A DNA stretch of 34,081 bases from Pleurocapsaceae cyanobacterium CSU_1_1 (GCA_012034765.1 JAAUOU010000046.1:1-34081), one strand, 5' to 3'; positions 26,024-34,081 are shown, counted from the first letter of the stretch. Notes: generated by a model from the sequence alone, not told the origin. Program-made: numbers and translations.

Positions 26024-27223
26024 TTGAACCAATCTCTTTTAGCCAACTTAACCAAGCTTTATATTCTACAGGGATTATCCTTCGCTTGGTTTCCCATTCC
26101 CACGATTGTTTTATTTTATCAACATTATGGGTTGAACATTGAGCAGATCGTGTTGCTCAAAACGATCTTGTCCTTGTCAATCTTAGTGCTAGAAGTTCCT
26201 TCTGGATATATAGCCGATCTGTGGGGCAGAAAAGCATGTTTGGTCGTTGGTAGCGGGGTATGGATTGCTAGCTGGTTAATTTACTGTACTGGAACTTCAT
26301 TTGATGCCTTTGCGATCGCCGAAATCTTAGCGGGAGTAGCTGGAAGTCTAATTTCTGGGGCAAACACTGCCTTGGGTTACGACACCCTCTTACAGTTGGG
26401 GAAAGAACAACAATATCAAGTATGGGAAGGAAAACTAGTTGCCATTGCTGGTATCAGTGAAGCAGTTTGTGGCATTATCGGCGCAGAGATCGCCTCAATT
26501 AATTTAGTCTATCCTTTTTATCTCCAGACGCTTTGCTTAATTATTTACTTTGGTTTGAGCATAACTTTAGTCGACCCACAAGATCATCAAGCGATCGCGA
26601 AGCCTTCCCAGAAGGAAATCGCCCAAACACAGAAATTAACTCAGCTAAAAAACATTATTGTTGATGTCTACCAACGTCCCCAACTGCGATGGTTAATCTT
26701 ACTCAGCAGCATTTTTTCTAGCGCTAGCTTCTTGATTGTTTGGCTATCGCAAGATTATCTCCAGCAATTAAATATTCCTATTCAAGCTTTTGGTTGGACG
26801 TGGGCAATATTTCATCTGGGAATGAGTTGGGCATCGCTTAATTCCCATCATCTACAGCGCATTTTGGGTATCAAACAAGCGCTCTTGCTGCTCACAATGA
26901 TTTTAGCTGCTTCCTATATCTGTCTGGGCAGTATTACCCAAACCTGGGGGATAGTCTTTGTCATCAGCATCTATCTAGTGCGGGGTTTTTGTTCTCCGTT
27001 GATTCTCAATGCCATTAATCAGCAGATCTCTTCTTCTGTTAGGGCAACAATTCTTTCTCTCAATAGCCTCGTGTTTCGGGTTGCTTTTGCAGTAATTGCC
27101 CCTCTAGTTGGAGCGATCGCCTCTGAGTATGATTTGTTTATTAGTTTGAGTGTGGCGGGGTGTTTGTTTTTTCTATCTGGTTGGTATTGCTGGTGGCAAT
27201 TGGTCAAAGTTCAAACTTTTTAA
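26024..27223 (+). CDS. MFS transporter
   Basis: The 399-residue major facilitator superfamily protein has about 12 membrane helices. The signature loop between helices 2 and 3 reads LEVPSGYIADLWGRKACLV, close to the MFS consensus GxLaDrxGrk. It starts at TTG 26024 (MNQSLLANLTKLYILQG); no in-frame ATG precedes the first helix, and a TTG start is the best fit. In the central cytoplasmic loop, bases 26591-26622 form a HIP1-containing partial palindrome that encodes AIAKPSQKEIA and may be an inserted repeat. The substrate is not known; the style is that of drug or sugar efflux. It is divergent from the GHL10 gene, with a spacer of about 130 bp. Confidence 0.87.
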   Translation: MNQSLLANLTKLYILQGLSFAWFPIPTIVLFYQHYGLNIEQIVLLKTILSLSILVLEVPSGYIADLWGRKACLVVGSGVWIASWLIYCTGTSFDAFAIAEILAGVAGSLISGANTALGYDTLLQLGKEQQYQVWEGKLVAIAGISEAVCGIIGAEIASINLVYPFYLQTLCLIIYFGLSITLVDPQDHQAIAKPSQKEIAQTQKLTQLKNIIVDVYQRPQLRWLILLSSIFSSASFLIVWLSQDYLQQLNIPIQAFGWTWAIFHLGMSWASLNSHHLQRILGIKQALLLLTMILAASYICLGSITQTWGIVFVISIYLVRGFCSPLILNAINQQISSSVRATILSLNSLVFRVAFAVIAPLVGAIASEYDLFISLSVAGCLFFLSGWYCWWQLVKVQTF

Positions 27224-27553
27224 TTTTTTATTTTTAATTTCTGTAAAACCCCAAAAACCTTATATACGTAAATATACAGACGTTTTTCCTCAACAGTTTT
27301 CAAATTAAAAACAAAAATTTAAGTATTTTCACTAGGCATTTTGAGTTTTTGCGGTTATAAAGTTCTTATAAAGTTTAGATAAAGGATTTATAAAGCAAGC
27401 AAAAAAAACTCGAACAGAAGCAGACTACGGCCAAGTATTTATAACTAGTCAATCTTGTCCAAGCGCGATCGCCGAACACTGAATATGTTGCCTACAGAAC
27501 AATTCAGCACCTTCACCTAATTACACTCAATCTTTATATAGAGGCTATTTACT
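27224..27553 (+). other. Intergenic region with helically phased direct repeats
   Basis: This spacer of 330 bp has A/T-rich runs, a block of four 11-bp-spaced repeats (27355-27395) and an isolated HIP1 site (about 27467). No reading frame is supported. A promoter for the small gene at 27554 is expected here; TATATA lies just upstream of it (about 27536-27541). Confidence 0.6.
27355..27395. promoter_or_regulatory. Four direct repeats at 11 bp spacing, possible response-regulator site
   Basis: TTATAAAG lies at 27355, 27366 and 27388, with AGATAAAG at 27377, each step exactly 11 bp. On the minus strand these read as CTTTATAA-type octamers with 3 bp spacers, the same layout as SphR Pho boxes (PyTTAAPyPy(T/A), 3 bp spacers), matching six of eight consensus positions. 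This is a candidate operator only. Confidence 0.45.
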
Positions 27554-27829
27554 ATGGATTCATTGATAGACATGCTCAATATCTCAATTGCTGATGCTAA
27601 AGAACTTGGACAACAAGTTGACTATGACTTTACCAGTAATTTTGCTGATGGTGAATCAGATGGAGAAAACAACTTTGAACCGATTGCTTACCAGTGGTTT
27701 AACTCAGACTATCGCAAGGGATATTTGAGCGGGATAGCCAAGAGAATTGGGATTGAATGCACACCAATTCACAGCCAAGAGATAGATCGAGTTTTTTTGT
27801 CTGACTGTGTGGCAGCCAGCACAGTATAG
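27554..27829 (+). CDS. Small acidic protein of unknown function
   Basis: The 91-residue acidic protein is not recognised. It has an N-terminal helix (SLIDMLNISIADAKELGQQV), an acidic and aromatic middle (FADGESDGENNFEPIAYQWF) and YRKGYLSGIAKRIG near the end. There is no signal peptide, no membrane helix and no Cys pattern of note. The ATG follows GAGGCTATTTACT, a modest ribosome site. It is the first of three small genes in a row on the plus strand, about 160 bp downstream of the phased repeats at 27355-27395. Confidence 0.55.
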   Translation: MDSLIDMLNISIADAKELGQQVDYDFTSNFADGESDGENNFEPIAYQWFNSDYRKGYLSGIAKRIGIECTPIHSQEIDRVFLSDCVAASTV

Positions 27830-27939
27830 GGAGGAGGTTTGTGAGGAAAAGGTTGTGGGTCTTCTCTAGTACCCCTTGAGACTTTCACTTTGCTGCTGCA
27901 AGGATCAAGTTGACCTCAATATAGAAATATAGAAGTTTT

Positions 27940-28380
27940 ATGGGCAATTTCAATTTATTAGGTTCGATAAGTAAAATTTGCCAAGTTAAACCAGACAATC
28001 TTATGAACTTAGACCATTTATTAATTCTGCTGAACGAAATCGATATTGACAATGTCAATCAAGAAGCAAAACAATCGCTCGAAAATTATTTAAAACGCTT
28101 GGTTGAAAATATATTCAAGCTACAGTACTGGGAATTAGAAAAAGGACGCAACTATAAGTATTGGCAAACTATGGTGTCTAATTCTCGCAGTGATATCCAA
28201 AAATTAATTACATGCAGTCCTAGCCTTAGAAGATATATGGAACAAATATATCCAAAACTTTATCAAGATGCTGTCAACCTATGTCAATACGAGTTCTACA
28301 TACCTAGAAATATGTCAATTGAACTAGAGCAAATCTTGGAAAATAATTATTTGGATAATCGATTAAATAGCTCCCTTTAA
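27940..28380 (+). CDS. DUF29-like small protein
   Basis: The 146-residue helical protein carries the DUF29 pattern: YLKRLVENIFKLQYWELEKG, NYKYWQTMVSNSRSDIQKLI, CSPSLRRYMEQIYPKLYQDA, then YIPRNMSIELEQILE. DUF29 proteins are abundant in cyanobacteria and have no known biochemical role. The N-terminal 30 residues (GNFNLLGSISKICQVKPDN) are unlike the usual DUF29 start, so the gene may be a variant or fused remnant. The ribosome site is weak. It lies between two other small genes. Confidence 0.72.
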   Translation: MGNFNLLGSISKICQVKPDNLMNLDHLLILLNEIDIDNVNQEAKQSLENYLKRLVENIFKLQYWELEKGRNYKYWQTMVSNSRSDIQKLITCSPSLRRYMEQIYPKLYQDAVNLCQYEFYIPRNMSIELEQILENNYLDNRLNSSL

Positions 28381-28421
28381 GTTTTTTTCTACTAAATTCG
28401 CCAGTATGGAGGTAAAGTACG

Positions 28422-28682
28422 GTGACCAACTGTCATGACAAAGAATTATTACGCTTAATTATTAATGCTATTGATGATTTAGAACAAGTGGTACGTGCTA
28501 GAGAATTAATCAATATTTTATGGGCTATTAACACTAGCAGCTGTAAAACTGAGGAAGATTGGAATCGGGCTGAAATTCTACTAGAATCTTATGAAAAGAC
28601 CAGAGACGAATTTTTAGAGGCTGCTATCTCTAATTTAAAAGAATCAGTAGAAGTTATGGCTGGTTCAACTAGCTATCTCTGA
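28422..28682 (+). CDS. Small helical protein of unknown function
   Basis: The 86-residue protein starts at GTG 28422 with a strong ribosome site GGAGGT a few bases upstream, which decides the start. It is predicted all-helical and acidic: ELLRLIINAIDDLEQVVRAR, then ELINILWAINTSSCKTEEDW and a final LKESVEVMAGSTSYL. I do not recognise the family. It lies 41 bp after the DUF29-like gene in the same direction, so they may be co-transcribed. Confidence 0.6.
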   Translation: MTNCHDKELLRLIINAIDDLEQVVRARELINILWAINTSSCKTEEDWNRAEILLESYEKTRDEFLEAAISNLKESVEVMAGSTSYL

Positions 28683-28810
28683 AATCTAATGTAATAACTT
28701 CATCAACTCGTCATAGGTGTTTCAATTTACGGCGAGTTTTCGATACCCGCATGTAGTCAAAAAATTAATCGTTACCTTTGTCAATCGAATTTAGATGAGT
28801 TTTCTAGTAT

Positions 28811-29479
28811 TTACGACGCTAAAGTAGTGCCAGCAAACAACTCTGCCCAAGATTTACTCTGAGCATCTGGGCTAGCTATAATCTCAACTATTGCTGATTT
28901 AGCCCTTGGCTGGGATAGCGCCTCAACACATACCTGGGCTACTTTTTGTCTAGGAATACTACCTTCAAACAGAGTATCAGCCGAAGACATAATAATTTTG
29001 TCGGCATTATCTTCTTCTTTGAGTCCTCCAGGTCTAACAATTGTGTAGGGAATACCACTAGATTGAATATAATTCTCCGCCTGTTTTTTCCAATACAAGA
29101 TGAGCCAAAATAAATTTAACGGGTGAAAAAATTTAGAAGTACACAGAGAAGATACTAAAATAAAATGCTCTAAGTCACGCTCTTTGGCAGCATCGACTAA
29201 ATTTTTAGTTCCTTCATAATCTACCTTATATGGCCCTGTCGGATCTAGGCTGGGGCTAGCACCAGTGGCACAAATCAAGGCGTTACAGTCATTTAAAGCA
29301 GATTCATAGCTTGCGGGACTTAAAACATCTCCTTCAACCAGTTTAACTGTGTCAGGCAATATTGTTCTGCCTCGTTCCAGATTTCTAACTAATGCTGTGA
29401 CAGCAATATCATTATTGATTAACTGTCTAACAATATGTTTACCAGTTTTTCCTGTAGCTCCTGCAACAAATACCCGCAT
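28811..29479 (-). CDS. NAD(P)-binding atypical SDR (NmrA/Ycf39-like)
   Basis: This 222-residue protein of the NAD(P)-binding atypical SDR class has the dinucleotide loop GATGKTG (7-13) near the N-terminus, LVRN (second basic position), VEGDVLSP, CATGASP, VDYEGTKNLVDAA, HFILVSSL and YTIVRPGGL. The start at 29479 (MRVFVAG) is preferred over one eight codons upstream, because the beta-strand begins there. Proteins of this group act as reductases, epimerases or assembly factors; the substrate is unknown. It diverges from the DUF1997 gene, with about 115 bp between. No catalytic Tyr-x3-Lys is obvious; the nearest is LYWKKQAENY. Confidence 0.88.
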   Translation of the reverse strand: MRVFVAGATGKTGKHIVRQLINNDIAVTALVRNLERGRTILPDTVKLVEGDVLSPASYESALNDCNALICATGASPSLDPTGPYKVDYEGTKNLVDAAKERDLEHFILVSSLCTSKFFHPLNLFWLILYWKKQAENYIQSSGIPYTIVRPGGLKEEDNADKIIMSSADTLFEGSIPRQKVAQVCVEALSQPRAKSAIVEIIASPDAQSKSWAELFAGTTLAS

Positions 29480-29593
29480 AAGATCTAAATCACACCCATA
29501 CAATTAAAAAAGTGTTTAGCTGATAATTAACACCTTTATTGTAATTATATTAACAGTAAGGATTGGCTATCAAACGTTAGTTTAAAAAGTGAC

Positions 29594-30325
29594 ATGCAGT
29601 CTAAATTTATCAATCATTCACAAAATACCTTCTTAAAAATTTCTTCTTCTGACTCTATGCAGCTTACCTATACTGATTCTATTGAACAGCAAAGAACGTT
29701 TGCTTTTACAGTTAGCTTTAATGGGCGCATGGATATGTATAGTGATCTAGATACTGTAGCTAAATATTTAGATGCTCATGAAGGCTGGTTTTGTCGCTGC
29801 GCTCAACCAATGAAGGTTGAACCTGTGGCTGATAACGGCTACATTCTTACCGTTGGTAGATTCGGTTCATTTGGCTACGAAGTTGAGCCAAAAATTGCTG
29901 TGGTGTTAAATCCTCCAATAGATCGAGTCTATCTAATGCAGACTATACCTCTTCCTGACTGCGATGAAGGATATGAAGTAAACTATCGTGCCAACATGAG
30001 GCTAGAGGAAGTAGCTGGTAATGTTCAAACACAAAGTCAAGGTTTATTTAGCAAACAGATAACCATGCCTCAGCGCGTTACCAAAGTAAACTGGGATTTG
30101 GATCTTAAAGTCAAAGTTGAGTTTCCCCAATTTATTAGCAAACTTTCACCTAACTTAATTCAGGCTACAGGCGATCGCCTATTAACGCAAATTGTTCGCC
30201 AGATTTCGCCTCGTCTTACTTATAAAGTACAACAGGATTTCCACAACAGCCATGATTTTCCTATGCCACCTAAAAGCAGTAGACAATTGCATAGAGTTCC
30301 TCATCCTCAACAATATGCTGTTTAA
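29594..30325 (+). CDS. DUF1997 family protein
   Basis: The 243-residue protein matches the DUF1997 family of cyanobacteria and plastid-bearing plants. Family-like segments are FNGRMDMYSDLDTVAKYLD, HEGWFCRCAQPMKVEPV, NGYILTVGRFGSFGYEVEPK, DRVYLMQTIPLPDC and the basic ending LTYKVQQDFH. There is no signal peptide or membrane helix. The beta-rich pattern suggests a START-like or lipid-type cavity, but this is only an impression. The gene ends at a perfect 12-pair hairpin (30324-30357) just upstream of modA. It may lead a unit with modA and modBC, or the hairpin may end it. Confidence 0.85.
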   Translation: MQSKFINHSQNTFLKISSSDSMQLTYTDSIEQQRTFAFTVSFNGRMDMYSDLDTVAKYLDAHEGWFCRCAQPMKVEPVADNGYILTVGRFGSFGYEVEPKIAVVLNPPIDRVYLMQTIPLPDCDEGYEVNYRANMRLEEVAGNVQTQSQGLFSKQITMPQRVTKVNWDLDLKVKVEFPQFISKLSPNLIQATGDRLLTQIVRQISPRLTYKVQQDFHNSHDFPMPPKSSRQLHRVPHPQQYAV

Positions 30326-30357
30326 CTCTCTTCTGCCTAGAGTGACAGAAGAGAGTT
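30324..30357 (+). terminator. Perfect 12-pair hairpin between DUF1997 gene and modA
   Basis: AACTCTCTTCTG (30324-30335) and CAGAAGAGAGTT (30346-30357) form a perfect stem with a 10-base loop, beginning on the stop codon of the DUF1997 gene. No T-run follows, and modA starts 13 bp later. It could be a terminator, attenuator or mRNA processing/stability site. Confidence 0.5.
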
Positions 30358-30370
30358 ACTCACACAAGAT

Positions 30371-31183
30371 ATGAAAAAAAAGAGTTTTTTGACTTTTGTA
30401 ATCTCGTTGATTATTTCTTGTTTATTAGTAGTTAGCTTAGGTCAAATTAATCAATTCTATCTAACTACTTTTGCCCAATCTAACCAGCTTATAGATTTAA
30501 CAATTTCAGCAGCAACTAGTTTGCAAGATGCCCTCAAAACAATCAAACCGACTTATGCAACTAAAAAGACGGAATTAAGTATTACCTATAACTTTGGTTC
30601 TTCTGGTTCTCTACAACAACAGATCGAACAAGGTGCGCCTGTAGATATATTTATTTCTGCTGCTGCCAAACAAATGGATGCTTTAGAAGCCAAAAATATG
30701 CTGTTACCTGGAACTCGACGCGATTTAGTCAAAAATAAAGTAGTTCTAATTGTGCCAAAAGATAACACTACAATTAAAAGTTTTGAAGATTTAGGCACAG
30801 ATGCTTTAACTCAAATTGCTTTAGGCGAACCAGAAAGTGTTCCTGCTGGTAAATATGCCGAGGAAATTTTAACCTCCTTGGGGATTCTCGATGCTGTTAC
30901 ACCTAAAGCCGTTTATGGTAAGGATGTCCGACAGGTACTAAATTATGTCGCCACAGGCAATGTCGATGCAGGAATTGTGTATCTTAGCGATGCTAAAGTT
31001 TCGGAGGACGTAAAAATAGTTGCTACTGCCTCTGAAGATAGTCATTCTCCTGTAGTTTATCCAGTTGCAGTTTTAAAAGATAGTGCTAATCCTAAAGCGG
31101 CTAGAGAATTAGAAGACTTTCTCTTTACGCCAGAAGCTAAAACGATTTTTGAAGAATATGGTTTTATGGCTATTAATAGTTAA
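30371..31183 (+). CDS. modA: Molybdate ABC transporter, substrate-binding protein
   Basis: The 270-residue protein captures molybdate or tungstate in the periplasm and hands it to ModBC. An N-terminal export signal (MKKKSFLTFVISLIISC) is seen; IISC could be a lipobox at Cys17, or cleavage could be after TTFAQS. Typical ModA segments are LTISAATSLQDALK, YNFGSSGSLQQQIEQGAPVDI, NKVVLIVPK, GEPESVPAGKYAEE and VDAGIVYLSDA; the SSGSL and VPAGKYA loops bind the oxyanion. It sits 20-45 bp upstream of modBC in the same direction. The 3' end overlaps a TTAATAG heptamer repeat (31173-31193). Confidence 0.93.
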   Translation: MKKKSFLTFVISLIISCLLVVSLGQINQFYLTTFAQSNQLIDLTISAATSLQDALKTIKPTYATKKTELSITYNFGSSGSLQQQIEQGAPVDIFISAAAKQMDALEAKNMLLPGTRRDLVKNKVVLIVPKDNTTIKSFEDLGTDALTQIALGEPESVPAGKYAEEILTSLGILDAVTPKAVYGKDVRQVLNYVATGNVDAGIVYLSDAKVSEDVKIVATASEDSHSPVVYPVAVLKDSANPKAARELEDFLFTPEAKTIFEEYGFMAINS

Positions 31184-31193
31184 TAGTTAATAG
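31173..31193 (+). repeat. Three TTAATAG heptamers across the modA stop codon
   Basis: Three exact TTAATAG units in tandem cover the last codons and stop of modA. A change in unit number would move the stop codon, because seven is not a multiple of three. Confidence 0.7.
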
Positions 31194-31227
31194 TCATTAG
31201 TTATTGCTTACGAACAACAAAAAACAA

Positions 31228-33114
31228 ATGACCGCTCTCTCCCCCATCTGGATCTCCCTCAAAACTGCTAGTACTGCCACGGTAATTACTTTTTTCCTGG
31301 GCATCATGGCAGCGCGGTGGATGTTGGGTTATCGCGGTAAATCAAGAGAAGTAATCGAAAGTTTGTTAACTGCCCCTTTGGTGCTTCCTCCCACAGTAGT
31401 TGGCTTTGTGCTACTGCTTTTATTGGGTAAAAATGGCTTTATTGGGCAAATATTGGCTCATTTTGGGCTAACAGTCATCTTTTCCTGGTATGCCACTGTC
31501 ATCGCTTCAACAGTGGTAGCTTTCCCCTTAATGTACAAGACTGCATTAGGGGCATTCAAACAAATTGATACTAATCTTTTTGGCTGTGCCAGAACATTAG
31601 GAGCTTCAGAAAACAGAATTTTCTGGCAAATTATGTTGCCTTTAGCTCAACCTGGGTTGATTGCTGGTACTTTACTCGCTTTTGCGCGTGCTTTAGGAGA
31701 ATTTGGTGCAACTTTAATGTTAGCTGGCTCAATTCCTGGGAAAACCGAAACCATTCCCATCGCGATTTTCTTTGCTGCTGAAGCTGGAGATATGCAACAA
31801 GCATTATGGCTGGTAATTATTATGCTGGCGATTTCCTTGGGGGTGATTACGGGGGTGAATTATGGAACAGAAGCAAAAGAAGGGGAAAGGGTTAAAGGGA
31901 GAGGGGCAAAGGGGAATAAAGGAGATATTTTGTGCTTGATTCCAAGAGTTTTGAGATTTGTCATCGATCCCAAGACTATTAGCAGTAAAAAAAGACAAGA
32001 TTATCCTTTACCTCACGCCAAAATCGAATTAATTGTCGATATTCAAAAACAGTTACCTGGGTTTAGATTAGATGTCTCATTTCAAACAGATCAAACGCCA
32101 TTGGGTTTACTAGGGGCTTCTGGGGCAGGAAAAAGTCTCATTTTGCGGTGTATTGCTGGTTTAGATACTCCAGATCGAGGGCATATTATCTTAAACGGTA
32201 GAGTATTATTTGATTCTGAGAAAAATATTAATTTACCACCACGCGATCGCAATTGTGGTTTTTTGTTTCAAAATTACGCCTTGTTTCCTCATTTAACTGT
32301 TGCCGAAAATATAACCTTTGGAATGGATCCAGGAAAATCTTGGCGGGAGATTAAACAAGAAGTAGAAAAGCAACTGATTTCAGTAGACTTAGCAGGAATG
32401 GGCGATCGCTATCCAGAAGAACTTTCAGGTGGACAGCAACAAAGAGTAGCTTTAGCTAGAGCCAGAGCAAGTGAACCAGGGATAATGCTTTTAGATGAGC
32501 CATTTTCCGCTTTAGATACATATTTACGAGATAAACAAGAAAAAATCCTCAGAAATAACCTGATTCACTATCAAGGAGTAACTTTATTTATTACCCACAA
32601 CCTCGAAGAAGCCTATCGAGTATGTCCTAACTTGATGGTAATAGATAAAGGAAAAGCGATCGCTCAGGGTACAAAACAAGATATATTTGAGCATCCTGGT
32701 AATTATCGAACTGCTCAAGTAACTGGTTGTAAAAACTTTTCCCGCGCTGTAATTATTAATGAAAATCAAATTCAGGCGATCGATTGGAATTGTACTCTCG
32801 AAACGATTGAACCTGCAAACTTCCCCGACACCCATTCAGCTTCAGAATTCTATGTCGGTATTCGCGCTCATCAGTTAATTTTCCCTGATACAGATAAGGA
32901 AGTAAATACTTTTCCCTGTTGGTTAGCTACCATTAGCGAAACCCAACACCGCATGACTTTATATCTTAAATTAAACCAACCTGCCAATTATCCTGAAGAT
33001 TATCATCTACAAGCGGAAGTAGTTAAAGATCAATGGCTGAAATTAAAAGCTCGTGCTTTCCCTTGGAAAATTCAACTTCATCCTGTAAAAATTATGCTGC
33101 TAATCAGTTATTAA
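31228..33114 (+). CDS. modBC: Fused molybdate ABC transporter ModB-ModC
   Basis: The protein has about 628 residues from the ATG at 31228; a TTG at 31204 would add eight residues. The N-terminal permease (about 1-210) has the ModB helices and the EAA loop RTLGASENRIFWQIMLPLAQPG. A basic Gly/Lys-rich linker (about 211-260, GERVKGRGAKGNKGD) follows. The ATPase has Walker A GASGAGKS, the signature LSGGQQQR, Walker B GIMLLDEP and the H-loop ITHNLEE, then the ModC regulatory part that binds molybdate (YVGIRAHQLIF). ModB-ModC fusions are known in cyanobacteria such as Anabaena variabilis. The linker is encoded by G/A-rich repeat-like DNA (31861-31926). It forms a high-affinity importer with ModA. 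Confidence 0.94.
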   Translation: MTALSPIWISLKTASTATVITFFLGIMAARWMLGYRGKSREVIESLLTAPLVLPPTVVGFVLLLLLGKNGFIGQILAHFGLTVIFSWYATVIASTVVAFPLMYKTALGAFKQIDTNLFGCARTLGASENRIFWQIMLPLAQPGLIAGTLLAFARALGEFGATLMLAGSIPGKTETIPIAIFFAAEAGDMQQALWLVIIMLAISLGVITGVNYGTEAKEGERVKGRGAKGNKGDILCLIPRVLRFVIDPKTISSKKRQDYPLPHAKIELIVDIQKQLPGFRLDVSFQTDQTPLGLLGASGAGKSLILRCIAGLDTPDRGHIILNGRVLFDSEKNINLPPRDRNCGFLFQNYALFPHLTVAENITFGMDPGKSWREIKQEVEKQLISVDLAGMGDRYPEELSGGQQQRVALARARASEPGIMLLDEPFSALDTYLRDKQEKILRNNLIHYQGVTLFITHNLEEAYRVCPNLMVIDKGKAIAQGTKQDIFEHPGNYRTAQVTGCKNFSRAVIINENQIQAIDWNCTLETIEPANFPDTHSASEFYVGIRAHQLIFPDTDKEVNTFPCWLATISETQHRMTLYLKLNQPANYPEDYHLQAEVVKDQWLKLKARAFPWKIQLHPVKIMLLISY

Positions 33115-33254
33115 CGAACATTTCACAGGTAAAGGGGTTTGAGTAGGTGCGATTCGTTGATGTCAGGAACTTTTAGTTTAATAAGGGTGGACATTAAATA
33201 ATTAAAATGCCCACCAATCTAGATAACTATTTATTCACGTTATTCACAATTTAC

Positions 33255-34081
33255 TTAATTCCCTGCCAAAGCTGCCTGAGTTTTCTTACGGTCTATCTTC
33301 AGCATCAAGACCCCAAGAGGAGGCAGACAAAGATCTAACGAAAAAGGTCTATTGTGGCAAGACCAGTCATCTGTCCATTTACCACCATAGTTACCCATAT
33401 TGCTACCGCCATACTTACCAGCATCGCTGTTAAATATTTCGGTATAAAAACCTTTTTCAGGAACACCAATGCGGTAGTGACTATGGGGTTGAGGAGTGAA
33501 ATTGCATACGGCAACTATAAATTCATTGGAATCTTTGCTACGGCGAATAAATGCCACGACGCTATGACGATTATCACTACAATCGATCCATTGGAAACCT
33601 TCTTCTTCGAAATCTTGACTATACAGTGCAGGCTCGCTCTTATAGATTCTATTCAGGTCAACAAAAAACTGCTTCAAAGCTTTGTGACGATGATAGTTTA
33701 GTAAATCCCATTCTAAATCTATCCAAACATTCCACTCACTCCACTGGGCAAATTCCATGCTCATAAACATAGTCTTTTTGCCAGGATGGGTAAACATATA
33801 ACCAAACAGACAGCGCACATTAGCAAATTTCTGCCATTCGTCTCCAGGCATTTTACCAATGATATTGCTTTTTCCGTGAACAATCTCATCATGAGATAGG
33901 GCAAGCATGTAGTTTTCGCTATGGTGATACCACATACTAAAAGTTAGATTGTTCTGATGAAATTGGCGAAACCAAGGATCCATGTTGAAATAATCTAACA
34001 TGTCGTGCATCCAGCCCATATTCCACTTCATGTTAAAGCCTAAACCACCAGTATAGGTAGGCCAGGAAACCATTGGCCAGG
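33255..34081 (-). CDS. glgB: 1,4-alpha-glucan branching enzyme, C-terminal part (runs off window)
   Basis: This is the C-terminal part (about 275 residues) of the GH13 glycogen branching enzyme, which transfers alpha-1,4 chains to alpha-1,6 branch points. Seen are the end of the catalytic barrel, [18 protein letters not shown], and the fourth conserved region [12 protein letters not shown], whose Asp is the transition-state stabiliser. [18 protein letters not shown] follows, then the all-beta C-terminal domain with [12 protein letters not shown] and [11 protein letters not shown]. The start and the first half, including the other catalytic Asp and Glu, lie beyond 34081. The frame is intact where visible. 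Confidence 0.96.
   Translation of the reverse strand, partial: WPMVSWPTYTGGLGFNMKWNMGWMHDMLDYFNMDPWFRQFHQNNLTFSMWYHHSENYMLALSHDEIVHGKSNIIGKMPGDEWQKFANVRCLFGYMFTHPGKKTMFMSMEFAQWSEWNVWIDLEWDLLNYHRHKALKQFFVDLNRIYKSEPALYSQDFEEEGFQWIDCSDNRHSVVAFIRRSKDSNEFIVAVCNFTPQPHSHYRIGVPEKGFYTEIFNSDAGKYGGSNMGNYGGKWTDDWSCHNRPFSLDLCLPPLGVLMLKIDRKKTQAALAGN

Overview
The window looks like chromosomal DNA of a cyanobacterium. The HIP1 octamer GCGATCGC is scattered through genes and spacers. There are short heptamer and octamer tandem repeats, and many families that are typically cyanobacterial: a pentapeptide-repeat/TPR protein, DUF1997, DUF29, a CYP110-like P450, long-chain flavodoxin, a ModB-ModC fusion and GH13 branching enzyme. 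Gene content and the heavy load of small repeats suggest a large-genome filamentous or pleurocapsalean type, but the species cannot be named from the sequence.

Layout. 1-2000 is a scarred accessory region: a possible group II intron 5' fragment, a truncated GNAT gene, a BrnT/BrnA-type toxin-antitoxin pair between two near-identical 18-19 bp direct repeats, and an SDR gene broken by a complete 124 bp MITE-like element and by a frameshift. 2047-5465 (minus) holds phosphoglucomutase and a HyuB/5-oxoprolinase-beta gene broken by a palindromic repeat. 5521-8517 (plus) holds a fatty-acid-hydroxylase-like membrane protein and an MbnP/MbnH pair: a periplasmic copper-type protein with a His-rich insert, and its di-heme partner. 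A pentapeptide/TPR protein follows, then HyuA (9518-11539), the likely partner of the broken HyuB. 11978-17148 (minus) is a likely operon read as ABC ATPase, cytochrome P450, ABC-2 permease, small secreted protein, NodB-type deacetylase and P-loop kinase-like protein. 17369-19168 is a separate full-length ABC exporter. 19165-25895 (minus) holds an endonuclease-like protein, a split CDF transporter, an MgtC-like protein, an alpha/beta hydrolase with its small Cys-rich neighbour, flavodoxin, a split Gfo/Idh/MocA oxidoreductase and a split glycosyl-hydrolase-like protein. 26024-28682 (plus) holds an MFS transporter and three small genes. 28811-33114 holds an NAD(P)-binding protein, DUF1997, ModA and ModBC. 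The window ends inside glgB (minus).

Two themes stand out. First, small non-autonomous repeats have entered or reshaped genes: the MITE in the SDR gene, a 25 bp hairpin that breaks hyuB, a palindrome cassette that now encodes the HyuB C-terminus (a sister copy lies at 9394), and an in-frame repeat just before the P450 heme-Cys loop. Second, five genes are split by small frame changes, three of them in A/T homopolymers; this may be decay, transcriptional slippage or sequencing error. The functional units most worth following are the MbnP/MbnH pair and the P450 lying between the two halves of an ABC exporter.
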